Source: Peteryoungia desertarenae
Lineage (GTDB): Bacteria; Pseudomonadota; Alphaproteobacteria; Rhizobiales; Rhizobiaceae
DNA length: 64,000 nucleotides
Direction: 5' to 3'
Assembly (NCBI RefSeq): GCF_005860795.2
Contig: NZ_CP058350.1
Location: 1,580,501-1,644,500, forward strand
The notes beneath the pieces are model-generated. The model saw only the letters and a list, made by a program, of their open reading frames with translations, ran no database searches and was not told the DNA's origin. The position numbers were made by a program, and so were the translations under genes. Below are positions 37,510 through 45,223 of the stretch, one piece after another (positions within the stretch are counted from its first letter, which is position 1; every line of letters begins with the position of its first letter).

Positions 37510-37995
37510 ATGCGTTTGACAAAACAGACAAATTACGCCGTGCGCATGCTGATGTATTGCGCAGCAAATGACGGGCAGTTGAGCCGTATCCCGGAAATCG
37601 CCAAGGCCTATGGGGTATCGGAACTTTTTCTGTTCAAGATCCTCCAACCGCTGAACAAGGCCGGTCTGATCGAGACCGTTCGTGGTCGCAACGGCGGCGT
37701 GAAGCTCGGTCGTCCTGCGGAAAAGATCAGTCTTTTCGACGTCGTAAAAGTGACCGAGGACTCCTTCGCCATGGCGGAATGTTTCGAGGACGATGGTGAT
37801 GTCGACTGTCCTTTGATCGATAGCTGCGGGCTCAATTCCGCGCTTCGCAAGGCGCTGAATGCATTTTTTGACGTTCTGTCGGAGTATTCGATCGACGACC
37901 TCGTCAAGGCCCGTCCGCAGATCAATTTTCTTCTGGGGCTTGATGAGCTTCAGCCCCGCCCCGTGCGTGCAGCGGCAACGTCGCCTGCGGCCTGA
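37510..37995 (+). CDS. rirA: Rhizobial iron regulator RirA (Rrf2 family)
   Basis: 161 residues. The start MRLTKQTNYAVRMLMYCAAN and the recognition helix region RIPEIAKAYGVSELFLFKIL are those of RirA. The three cysteines that hold the Fe-S cluster are present with spacing C-x8-C-x5-C (in AECFEDDGDVDC and DSC, about residues 91-106). RirA with its cluster represses iron uptake genes through IRO sites when iron is sufficient. Its divergent neighbour afuA carries such a site. The C-terminal tail (RPVRAAATSPAA) is variable. Confidence 0.95.
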   Translation: MRLTKQTNYAVRMLMYCAANDGQLSRIPEIAKAYGVSELFLFKILQPLNKAGLIETVRGRNGGVKLGRPAEKISLFDVVKVTEDSFAMAECFEDDGDVDCPLIDSCGLNSALRKALNAFFDVLSEYSIDDLVKARPQINFLLGLDELQPRPVRAAATSPAA

Positions 37996-38021
37996 CAGTG
38001 ACAAACTCTGGATGTGTTCGA

Positions 38022-38050
38022 GGGCCTGCCCGGTATTGGGTGGGCCCTTT
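38022..38050 (+). terminator. Terminator of rirA
   Basis: GGGCCTGCCC (38022-38031) and GGGTGGGCCC (38038-38047) form a 10-bp stem with two G:U pairs and a 6-base loop, followed by three T residues. Confidence 0.7.
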
Positions 38051-38175
38051 CCTATTGCGGCCCCGTATTCCTGCAACCAGGAGGCCGCCGCTTGAAACCA
38101 CTGGGCGTTTTGTTAGTCTGACGTGAACGTAAGCTGCTCCGCCTGTTTCGCGACCGGCTTACCGGGCGAGGGGAA

Positions 38176-39816
38176 ATGTTCGATTATGTGATCGTCGGTG
38201 CAGGCTCCGCCGGCTCGGTTCTGGCCGCACGGCTGAGCGAAGATCAGGATGTCACGGTGTGCCTGATAGAAGCAGGCGGACCTGCCAATGGCCTGCTGAC
38301 GCGCGTGCCGACTGCAGGCATTTTCACGGTACCGGGCAGGGTGAAAAGCCACAACTGGTGTTTCCCCACAGTGCCGCAAAGAGGCCTGAACGACCGCGTG
38401 TGCTTTCAGCCGAGAGGCAAGGGGCTGGGCGGCTCAAGCCTGATCAATGCCATGCTGTATATTCGTGGTCATGCGCTTGATTATGATGAATGGGCAAGCC
38501 TCGGTTGCCACGGCTGGTCATTCCAGGACGTCCTGCCCTTCTTCATCAAAAGCGAGGACAATGAGCGCGGCAGCGACGCTCTGCATGGTCGGGGCGGTCC
38601 GCTTCAGGTCTCCGATGCCGATTGGGTCCGGCCAATCAATCAGGCCTTCCTGGAGGCGGCGGCTGAGCGTGGCCATCCGATCAACACTGACTTCAATGGA
38701 CCGGAACAGGAAGGGGCCGGCATCTTCCAGGCGACACAATTCTGGCATGGTCCGAAGAAGGGCGAACGTTGTTCCTCGGCGGCGGCCTATCTCCTTGATC
38801 ACCTGTCCCGTCCAAATCTGACAGTTATCACCGCGTCGAAGGTGCTCCGTCTGGAGTTGGAAAACGGGCGAGCAGTCGGTGTCATCTGCCAGGATGGTCG
38901 AGGTGAAAAATCCTTGCGGGCAGAGCGTGAAGTGATCGTCTGCGCCGGGGCCCTCCAGACACCCCAATTGCTGATGTTGTCCGGGATTGGTCCTGCTGAT
39001 CATCTCAAGGCGCATGGCATCAAGGTTGCTCTCGACCAGCCGGAAGTCGGTAGCAATCTGCAGGATCATCTCGACTACACGATGATCGTTCGTTCCTCGG
39101 ACACAGGCTGTCTTGGCCTCGGATACGCGGGCATGACGGATACCATCGCAGCCGCCTTAGAATGGCGGCGGCATGGAACCGGCCACCTGCGTTCCACCTG
39201 CGCCGAGTCGGGGGCATTCCTGAAGACGGATCTGGCGCTTGATCGACCAGACATACAGTTGCATTTCCTGGTGGCGATGGTCGATGATCATGCCCGCAAG
39301 CTTCACTGGGGCTATGGTTATTCCGCCCATGTCTGTGTCTTGCGACCGCATTCGCGCGGCACAGTGCGACTGGCCAGCGGCGACCCGCACGCAGCGCCTT
39401 TGGTCGACCCTGCCTATCTGACCGATCCACGTGATCTGGAGGTGTTTCGCCGAGGTGTGCGGATGACACGGGAGATACTGCAGGGCGGCGCGTTCGACCG
39501 CTATCGCGGCGAGGAACTCTATCCAGCCGGCGCGTCCGACGCGGCGCTTGATGCGGCCATTCGCGCCCGCGCTGACACGATCTATCATCCCGTTGGCACC
39601 TGCCGGATGGGTTCCGATGCAGATGCTGTTGTCGATCCGGAGTTGAAATTCTGCGGGCTGGATGGCCTGCGGATCGTGGATGCCTCGGTGATGCCAAGAC
39701 TGATCGGCGGCAATACCAATGCGCCGGTGATCATGATGGCAGAGAAAACGGCAGCCGCGATCAAGGCCGGTGGCAAGCATCGCGCCTCATTGGATGCCGA
39801 ATTGAATTTGGCCTGA
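38176..39816 (+). CDS. GMC-family FAD oxidoreductase (choline dehydrogenase-like)
   Basis: 546 residues. FAD-binding DYVIVGAGSAGSVLAARLSE begins at residue 3, the GMC signature 1 is PRGKGLGGSSLINAMLYIRG (about residues 76-95), and the C-terminal active-site segment is YHPVGTCRMGSD with NTNAPVIMMAEK. These enzymes oxidise primary alcohols to aldehydes. BetA-type choline dehydrogenase, AlkJ-type and polyethylene-glycol dehydrogenases share this form. No betaine aldehyde dehydrogenase or choline regulator adjoins it, so the alcohol is not assigned. The gluconokinase gene follows 48 bp downstream. Confidence 0.88.
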   Translation: MFDYVIVGAGSAGSVLAARLSEDQDVTVCLIEAGGPANGLLTRVPTAGIFTVPGRVKSHNWCFPTVPQRGLNDRVCFQPRGKGLGGSSLINAMLYIRGHALDYDEWASLGCHGWSFQDVLPFFIKSEDNERGSDALHGRGGPLQVSDADWVRPINQAFLEAAAERGHPINTDFNGPEQEGAGIFQATQFWHGPKKGERCSSAAAYLLDHLSRPNLTVITASKVLRLELENGRAVGVICQDGRGEKSLRAEREVIVCAGALQTPQLLMLSGIGPADHLKAHGIKVALDQPEVGSNLQDHLDYTMIVRSSDTGCLGLGYAGMTDTIAAALEWRRHGTGHLRSTCAESGAFLKTDLALDRPDIQLHFLVAMVDDHARKLHWGYGYSAHVCVLRPHSRGTVRLASGDPHAAPLVDPAYLTDPRDLEVFRRGVRMTREILQGGAFDRYRGEELYPAGASDAALDAAIRARADTIYHPVGTCRMGSDADAVVDPELKFCGLDGLRIVDASVMPRLIGGNTNAPVIMMAEKTAAAIKAGGKHRASLDAELNLA

Positions 39817-39864
39817 ATGGGGCTATGGTCGCACGCCATTCAACCGTATTCGCCAGGACGATTT

Positions 39865-40395
39865 ATGCCGTTATCACCATCCTCTTCTCCAAAGGCTATC
39901 ATCGTCATGGGCGTAAGCGGGTGCGGCAAGTCATCCGTTGGGGAAGCTCTGGCTTCCGCGCTCAGCCTGCCCTTCATCGAGGGCGACATTCTTCATCCCG
40001 CCGCCAATGTCGACAAAATGGCGAAGGGAATACCTTTGACAGATGATGATCGCTGGCCATGGCTCTCCCTGATCGGTGAGAAAATGGCTGAAGCGCTTCA
40101 ACAGGGAGAGGGGATTGTCGTGTCCTGCTCGGCTCTCAAGGCGATTTATCGCGACCACCTCAGAACCGCGACCGGCAATCATCTCACATTTGTTTATCTA
40201 CACGGTTCGAAGGCGCTTCTCAGCCAGCGCATGGGTGCCCGCACCGGCCATTTCATGCCGCCCACATTGCTGGACAGCCAGCTTGCGACCCTTGAGATAC
40301 CAACTGGCGAACCGGGTGTCGTCACGGTTTCAATCGACCAGCCCGTCGAAAGCATCGTCGCCGAGGCGCTTGGCGGTCTCGCCAATCTCGCCTGA
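39865..40395 (+). CDS. gntK: Gluconokinase
   Basis: 176 residues from the ATG at 39865, preceded by AGGA; the frame opens at 39817 without support. The P-loop GVSGCGKSSVG and the family block FIEGDILHPAANVDKMAKGI with PLTDDDRWPWL define thermoresistant-type gluconokinase. It phosphorylates gluconate to 6-phosphogluconate, which enters the Entner-Doudoroff pathway downstream of zwf's product. It may be read through from the GMC oxidoreductase gene. Confidence 0.93.
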   Translation: MPLSPSSSPKAIIVMGVSGCGKSSVGEALASALSLPFIEGDILHPAANVDKMAKGIPLTDDDRWPWLSLIGEKMAEALQQGEGIVVSCSALKAIYRDHLRTATGNHLTFVYLHGSKALLSQRMGARTGHFMPPTLLDSQLATLEIPTGEPGVVTVSIDQPVESIVAEALGGLANLA

Positions 40396-40419
40396 CTCCG
40401 TCGTTTATCAGCTTCCGGA

Positions 40420-41718
40420 TTACACGCCGAGACGGTCACGCAGACCGTAATACCAGGCACCGAGCGCCGTAAACGGCACGCGGAACATCCGCCCGCCCGG
40501 GAAGGGATAGGCCTGCAGCGACGACCAGACGTCGAAGCGGCTCATCTGGCCATGCACGGCCTCGCCCAGGATCTTGCCGAGCAGATGCGTCGTCGTCACG
40601 CCATGGCCGCTGTCGCCATGCGAGAAATAGACGGTGTCCGAAAGCTTGCCCATATGCGGGATCCGCGTCAGCGTCAGCGCGAAATTGCCGCTCCAGGCAA
40701 AGTCGATTTTCACGTCCTTCAGCTGTGGGAAGGTTTTCAGCATGTTCGGACGGATGACACCCGTCAGGTTCTTCGGGTCCTGGCCGCCATAGCCGATGCC
40801 GCCGCCATAGAGCAGACGGTTGTCGGCGGTACGGCGGTAATAGTCGAGTACGTAATTGGCATCCTCGATGCAGTAATTGGCCGGAAGCAGTTCCTCGATC
40901 AGCTTGGCATCCAGCACCTCGGTCGCCATGACCTGGCTGGAAACCGGCATCATCTTCTCGGTCACCTTCGGCGCGATCCCCGCCATATAGGCATTGCCGC
41001 AGACGAGGATATGCTTGGCCCTGACGATCCCGCCTTCGGTACAGACGAAGGGTTGCGGGCCGGTGTCGAGATGCACGACCTTGGAGTTTTCAAAGATCTT
41101 GGCGCCCAGGCTTTCGGCCGCTGCCGCCTCGCCGAGCACCAGATCGAGCGGGTGAATATGGCCACCATGGTGATCGATCATGCCGCCGACATAACGGTCG
41201 GTCTTCGCATATTTCGCAACCTCGGCCTTGGAGACCATCTCCAGCCCGTCATGGCCATGTTTCATCCAGTGCGCCCGGACGCCGGCCATTTCCTTGACCT
41301 GCTTGTCGGTAAAGGCCGCGAAGAAACCGCCATCAACGAGGTCGCATTCGATCCCATACTTGGCCACCCGCTCGCGGATGATGCGGCCCCCTTCGAGCGA
41401 CATTTCGCCGAGCTTATCGGCCTTGTCCTGGCCGTAACGCTTGGCAATCGTCTCGAGGTCACGGCTATAGCCGTTGACGATCTGGCCGCCATTGCGCCCG
41501 GACGCGCCGAAGCCGATGCGGTCGGCTTCCAGCACGATGACGGCATAGCCCTTTTCGGAAAGCTCGAGTGCCGCTGAAACGCCGGTGAAGCCGGCACCTA
41601 TGATGCAGACGTCGGCAGTGTGCGGGCCGTCGAGCTTCGGGCGCACGCGCTTGTCGCGGGCAGAGGCTGCATAGTAGGAGGCCGCATGGCCGGGATTGGG
41701 TCCGATCGACTTGGTCAT
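40420..41718 (-). CDS. puuB: FAD-dependent gamma-glutamylputrescine oxidase-like protein (second copy)
   Basis: 432 residues of the same family as the gene at 914-2200. ADVCIIGAGFTGVSAALELS binds FAD, and GFGASGRNGGQIVNGYSRD is the PuuB-type loop. HGDSGHGVTTTHLLGKILGE near the C-terminus contacts the flavin. It begins 10 bp behind its puuA partner. Compared with the first copy the two proteins agree mainly in the motifs, so the pairs are old paralogues, possibly with different amine preference. Confidence 0.83.
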   Translation of the reverse strand: MTKSIGPNPGHAASYYAASARDKRVRPKLDGPHTADVCIIGAGFTGVSAALELSEKGYAVIVLEADRIGFGASGRNGGQIVNGYSRDLETIAKRYGQDKADKLGEMSLEGGRIIRERVAKYGIECDLVDGGFFAAFTDKQVKEMAGVRAHWMKHGHDGLEMVSKAEVAKYAKTDRYVGGMIDHHGGHIHPLDLVLGEAAAAESLGAKIFENSKVVHLDTGPQPFVCTEGGIVRAKHILVCGNAYMAGIAPKVTEKMMPVSSQVMATEVLDAKLIEELLPANYCIEDANYVLDYYRRTADNRLLYGGGIGYGGQDPKNLTGVIRPNMLKTFPQLKDVKIDFAWSGNFALTLTRIPHMGKLSDTVYFSHGDSGHGVTTTHLLGKILGEAVHGQMSRFDVWSSLQAYPFPGGRMFRVPFTALGAWYYGLRDRLGV

Positions 41719-41727
41719 GGCGTCACC

Positions 41728-43086
41728 TCACACGGTCCGGATATAGGCGTCGTATTCGACGTCGGTCACACGCAGCGAAAACTCCGAGAGTTCCTGCTGC
41801 TTGCAGGCGGTATAAAGGCTTCGATACTTCGGCCCGAGCGCCGCATAGGCGAAGCTCGATTTGGCAAAGCGTTGCAGCGCATAGTCCCAGTTGGTCGGCA
41901 AAGGCTCGTGGCTGACCGCATGGTCATCGCCGGAGATCGCACCACCCGGCGAAAGCTTTTCCTTCATGCCGGCCAGCGCCGCCGACAGGATCATCGCCAG
42001 AACCAGATAGGGATTGGTATCGGCACCGGCGACGCGGTGTTCGATGCGCGTTGCCGGCTTCGACGCGGTGATGACGCGCACGGCCGCAGACCGGTTGTCG
42101 AAACCCCAGGAGGCGTAGGTGGGCGCATGTTCGGACGGGCGCAGGCGGCGATAGGAATTCTGGTGCGGCGCAAAGATCGCCATGCTTTCGCCCATGTTTT
42201 CCAGGAGGCCGCCGACCGAATGGAAGAGGGCAGGCGAGGGACCATCATCGCCGACATAGATGTTGTCGCCGTTTTCGTTGAGGATCGAGAAATGCACATG
42301 CATGCCGCTGCCAGCCTGGGTGCCGTAGGGCTTTGCCATGAAGGTGGCATCGAGATCATTGGCGCGCGCCACGCCCTTGACGATGCGCTTCAAGAGCACT
42401 GCGTAGTCGGCTGCGGCTAGCGCATCCGGTACATGGTTGAGGTTGATTTCATATTGTCCTGGACCGTTTTCGCGAAGCGTGGTGTCAGCAGGCACATTCT
42501 GGGCACGGGCTGCTGCGGAAATCCCGTGAAATACTTCTTCGAAATCATGCAGTTCAGAGATGGAAAGAACCTGCGTCTGGCCGGTATGCCAGCGTCCGTC
42601 GCGGGTGTTTGGCGGACGAACGGGATCAAGCGCTGAGCGCACCGGATCGATCAGGTAGAATTCGAGTTCGGTTGCCACCACAGGCGTCAGCTTTGCCGCC
42701 TTGAAGCGTGCGAGCACCTGGGCAAGGACCTGACGTGGATCGGCGTAGAAAGTGTCGCCTTCCTGGGTGTGCATCTGCATCAGCACCTGCGCCGTCGGAC
42801 GTGACAACCATGTCACGCGCGAAAGCGTACCGGGGATTGGGAAGCAGATGCCGTCCGGATCGCCGGTACCCTCGGCAAGGCCCGCGGCGTTGACGTCACG
42901 GCCCCAGACATCGAGCGCATAGACCGAGCGCGGCATGGCCATGCCCTTGGTCAACACATCAATGGCCCGTTCGCGCGGTATCCACTTGCCGCGTGGCACG
43001 CCGTTCACGTCGATGACGAAAGCTTCTAGAACTTCAATATCAGGATTTGCCGCAAAGAATTCGCGGGCCTCTTCGGCCATGTTCAT
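41728..43086 (-). CDS. puuA: Glutamine synthetase-family gamma-glutamylpolyamine synthetase (second copy)
   Basis: 452 residues from the ATG at 43086; a TTG-led extension to 43143 lacks support. Catalytic blocks are VATELEFYLID, QAGSGMHVHFSILNENG, NSYRRLRPSEHAPTYASWGF and EHRVAGADTNPYLVLAMI. It lacks the basic N-terminal tail of the first copy. It would form gamma-glutamylputrescine for the oxidase encoded 10 bp downstream. A 10-bp palindrome GACACGTGTC (43125-43134) lies 39 bp upstream; the first pair has a different palindrome, hinting at separate control. The 43087-43355 gap holds nothing else that I recognise. Confidence 0.83.
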   Translation of the reverse strand: MNMAEEAREFFAANPDIEVLEAFVIDVNGVPRGKWIPRERAIDVLTKGMAMPRSVYALDVWGRDVNAAGLAEGTGDPDGICFPIPGTLSRVTWLSRPTAQVLMQMHTQEGDTFYADPRQVLAQVLARFKAAKLTPVVATELEFYLIDPVRSALDPVRPPNTRDGRWHTGQTQVLSISELHDFEEVFHGISAAARAQNVPADTTLRENGPGQYEINLNHVPDALAAADYAVLLKRIVKGVARANDLDATFMAKPYGTQAGSGMHVHFSILNENGDNIYVGDDGPSPALFHSVGGLLENMGESMAIFAPHQNSYRRLRPSEHAPTYASWGFDNRSAAVRVITASKPATRIEHRVAGADTNPYLVLAMILSAALAGMKEKLSPGGAISGDDHAVSHEPLPTNWDYALQRFAKSSFAYAALGPKYRSLYTACKQQELSEFSLRVTDVEYDAYIRTV

Positions 43087-43355
43087 GGGATACCATTGGA
43101 GCAGTTCGGGTTTTCTGGATCTTTGACACGTGTCGCCACGCAAGCGGGACGTGCCGCTAACGATAGACGCTCTTCGCGTTGTAGATCAGAAAACGGACCA
43201 TCCCCGGCTTTCCCCGCTCACTGGCTTTTTGCCATATCATCTTCCAGCCCGCGCGACCGGACAAGAAGTCTTTGATGTAACGTCAAAATCCAATAGCAGT
43301 TTGTGCTCCAAAAGACTAGCCGCCTGTCATTTTCCTTGAGGGACCCCCGGTCAGC

Positions 43356-44609
43356 TCACGGATTGAAACGCTCGGGCCGCCATGCGGTCGGGTCCAGGAA
43401 TGGCTTTTCACCCGTCATCATCTCCGCAACCAGCCTGCCAGTCGCTGGCCCAAGCGTCAGGCCGTGATGCGCATGGCCAAAGGCGAACCACATGCCCTCG
43501 TGGCGCGGCGCTTTGCCGATCACCGGCATCATGTCCGGCGTGCAGGGACGTGCACCCATCCAGGGCTCGGCGTCGAGACGTTCGGCAAGCGGGAAGATCT
43601 CGCGTGCCACCTTTTCCGCTCGGGCAAGCTGGACGGGTGATTTCGGTGCGTCCCGATCGGCAAACTCGGCGCCCGTCGTCAGGCGGATACCTCGATCCAT
43701 TGGCGCGAGAAAATAGCCGCGCTCGGCATCCATGGCCCAGTTGTTGAGAACGGCGTTGCCGGCTGCCGCATAATGCATGTGGTAGCCTCGCTTGACGCCA
43801 AGCGGGAAACGATAGCCGAGCTTCCGCGTTGCGTCCTCTGCCCAGGGACCAAGGGCCAGAACCACTACGTCTGCATCCAACGGGCCGTCGCTCGTCATGA
43901 CCTGCCATCCGTGGCCACTGGCGCGCGGAGCAAGGCTGCTCGCATCGCCGGAGGCAAAACGACCGCCGAGAGACTGGAAATACTGCAGATATGCCTTGGT
44001 CAGCCCATGCGGGTCAGTCACCGACCAGGGGTCTTTCCATTTCAAGGCACCAACGAAGTCGCCGCGAAGATGCGGCTCCTCGCGGGCGAGGTCTTCCCGT
44101 GTCAGCGCCTGATAACCAACACCATATTCCTTGGCCAGCCGTTCTGCTTCCGCAAGCTCGGCATCCTGCTTCCCGGTCGTGCGAAACAGGCTCATCCAGC
44201 CATCCTTGCGAATGAGCTGCTGGGCGCCCGAGGCTTCGATCAGATCCTGGTGTTCGAGGATCGAATTCTCGATCAATGGTGCATAGGCCTTCGCGATAGC
44301 CTGATGACGGCTCTTGTTGGAATGCCACCAGTACCGTCCAAGAAACGGAACGAGCTTGAACAGGGCGCTTGCATGATAGTGGGCATCGATCCTGTTGTTG
44401 AAACCATAGCGGATCAGCAGGCCTATATCCTGCGGAAATCCATAGGGAACGACTCCCTCGCGTTGAATGAGGCCGGCGTTTCCGAACGAAGTCTCTTCAC
44501 CGGGCGTGCGCCGATCCACCAGGATCACCGAGCGGCCACGCCGCGCCAGATGAATGGCAGTGGAAACGCCGATGATACCGGCGCCGAGCACGATGGTGGA
44601 TTTCGACAT
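43356..44609 (-). CDS. D-amino-acid dehydrogenase (DadA)-like flavoprotein
   Basis: 417 residues from the ATG at 44609 (an ATG at 44633 is the alternative). STIVLGAGIIGVSTAIHLAR binds FAD, ETSFGNAGLIQREGVVPYGF is typical of DadA small subunits, and FAFGHAHHGLTLGPATGRLV is the C-terminal flavin contact. Such enzymes oxidise D-amino acids, often D-alanine, passing electrons to the respiratory chain. Other members oxidise hydroxyproline or sarcosine. No alanine racemase or Lrp gene adjoins it, so the substrate is open. It is divergent from the YbaN-like gene. Confidence 0.83.
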   Translation of the reverse strand: MSKSTIVLGAGIIGVSTAIHLARRGRSVILVDRRTPGEETSFGNAGLIQREGVVPYGFPQDIGLLIRYGFNNRIDAHYHASALFKLVPFLGRYWWHSNKSRHQAIAKAYAPLIENSILEHQDLIEASGAQQLIRKDGWMSLFRTTGKQDAELAEAERLAKEYGVGYQALTREDLAREEPHLRGDFVGALKWKDPWSVTDPHGLTKAYLQYFQSLGGRFASGDASSLAPRASGHGWQVMTSDGPLDADVVVLALGPWAEDATRKLGYRFPLGVKRGYHMHYAAAGNAVLNNWAMDAERGYFLAPMDRGIRLTTGAEFADRDAPKSPVQLARAEKVAREIFPLAERLDAEPWMGARPCTPDMMPVIGKAPRHEGMWFAFGHAHHGLTLGPATGRLVAEMMTGEKPFLDPTAWRPERFNP

Positions 44610-44811
44610 GAGATTTGGTTTCCGTAAGGACATGTTTGCAGGTCAACAGGATGGCAAAGCCGCAGGTCTGGGTGCAAACGAAAAATCGCCGCATTTGAGG
44701 AAATCCTCCGAAACCTTGCCAGAAACGCTCAATGCGGTATGTCACAGTCAAGTTTTGCGATAGGCTTGAAGCGCGGCCACTGCCTGTCCGGTCCTCAAGG
44801 AAGGATTTCTC

Positions 44812-45201
44812 ATGCGCCTGATCCTCTTTGTACTGGCCTGGCTGATGGTCGCGATCGGCATCATTGGTGTATTCCTGCCCGTTTTGCCCACCACCCCTTT
44901 CATGCTCCTGGCCGCTGCCCTTTTTGCGCGCTCGTCACCGCGCTTCGAGCAATGGTTGCTGGATCATCCGCGTTATGGACAGCCACTGATCGATTGGCGA
45001 CGCGAAGGAGCAATTTCTAAAAGGGCGAAGATCGCATCGGTTTCACTGATGTCGGTCAGTTATGGGATCGTCTGGTTCGTCGGCCCCCATCAGCTGTGGC
45101 TGAAAATCGTGATTGGCGCTATCCTGGTTGCATGCGCGACGTTTGTCCTTACAAGGCCGCTTCCCGGAACGGCAGACCGCGTTCTCCCGGTCGATTCCTG
45201 A
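44812..45201 (+). CDS. YbaN-family (DUF454) membrane protein
   Basis: 129 residues. FVLAWLMVAIGIIGVFLPVL followed by PTTPFMLLAAALFARSSPRF is the DUF454 signature, and two further hydrophobic segments lie near the C-terminus. AAGGA stands 8 bases before the ATG. Function is unknown; family members are often near haem or iron genes, which is not the case here. Confidence 0.88.
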   Translation: MRLILFVLAWLMVAIGIIGVFLPVLPTTPFMLLAAALFARSSPRFEQWLLDHPRYGQPLIDWRREGAISKRAKIASVSLMSVSYGIVWFVGPHQLWLKIVIGAILVACATFVLTRPLPGTADRVLPVDS

Positions 45202-45223
45202 TTGTCGATTCCTGATTATTGCA

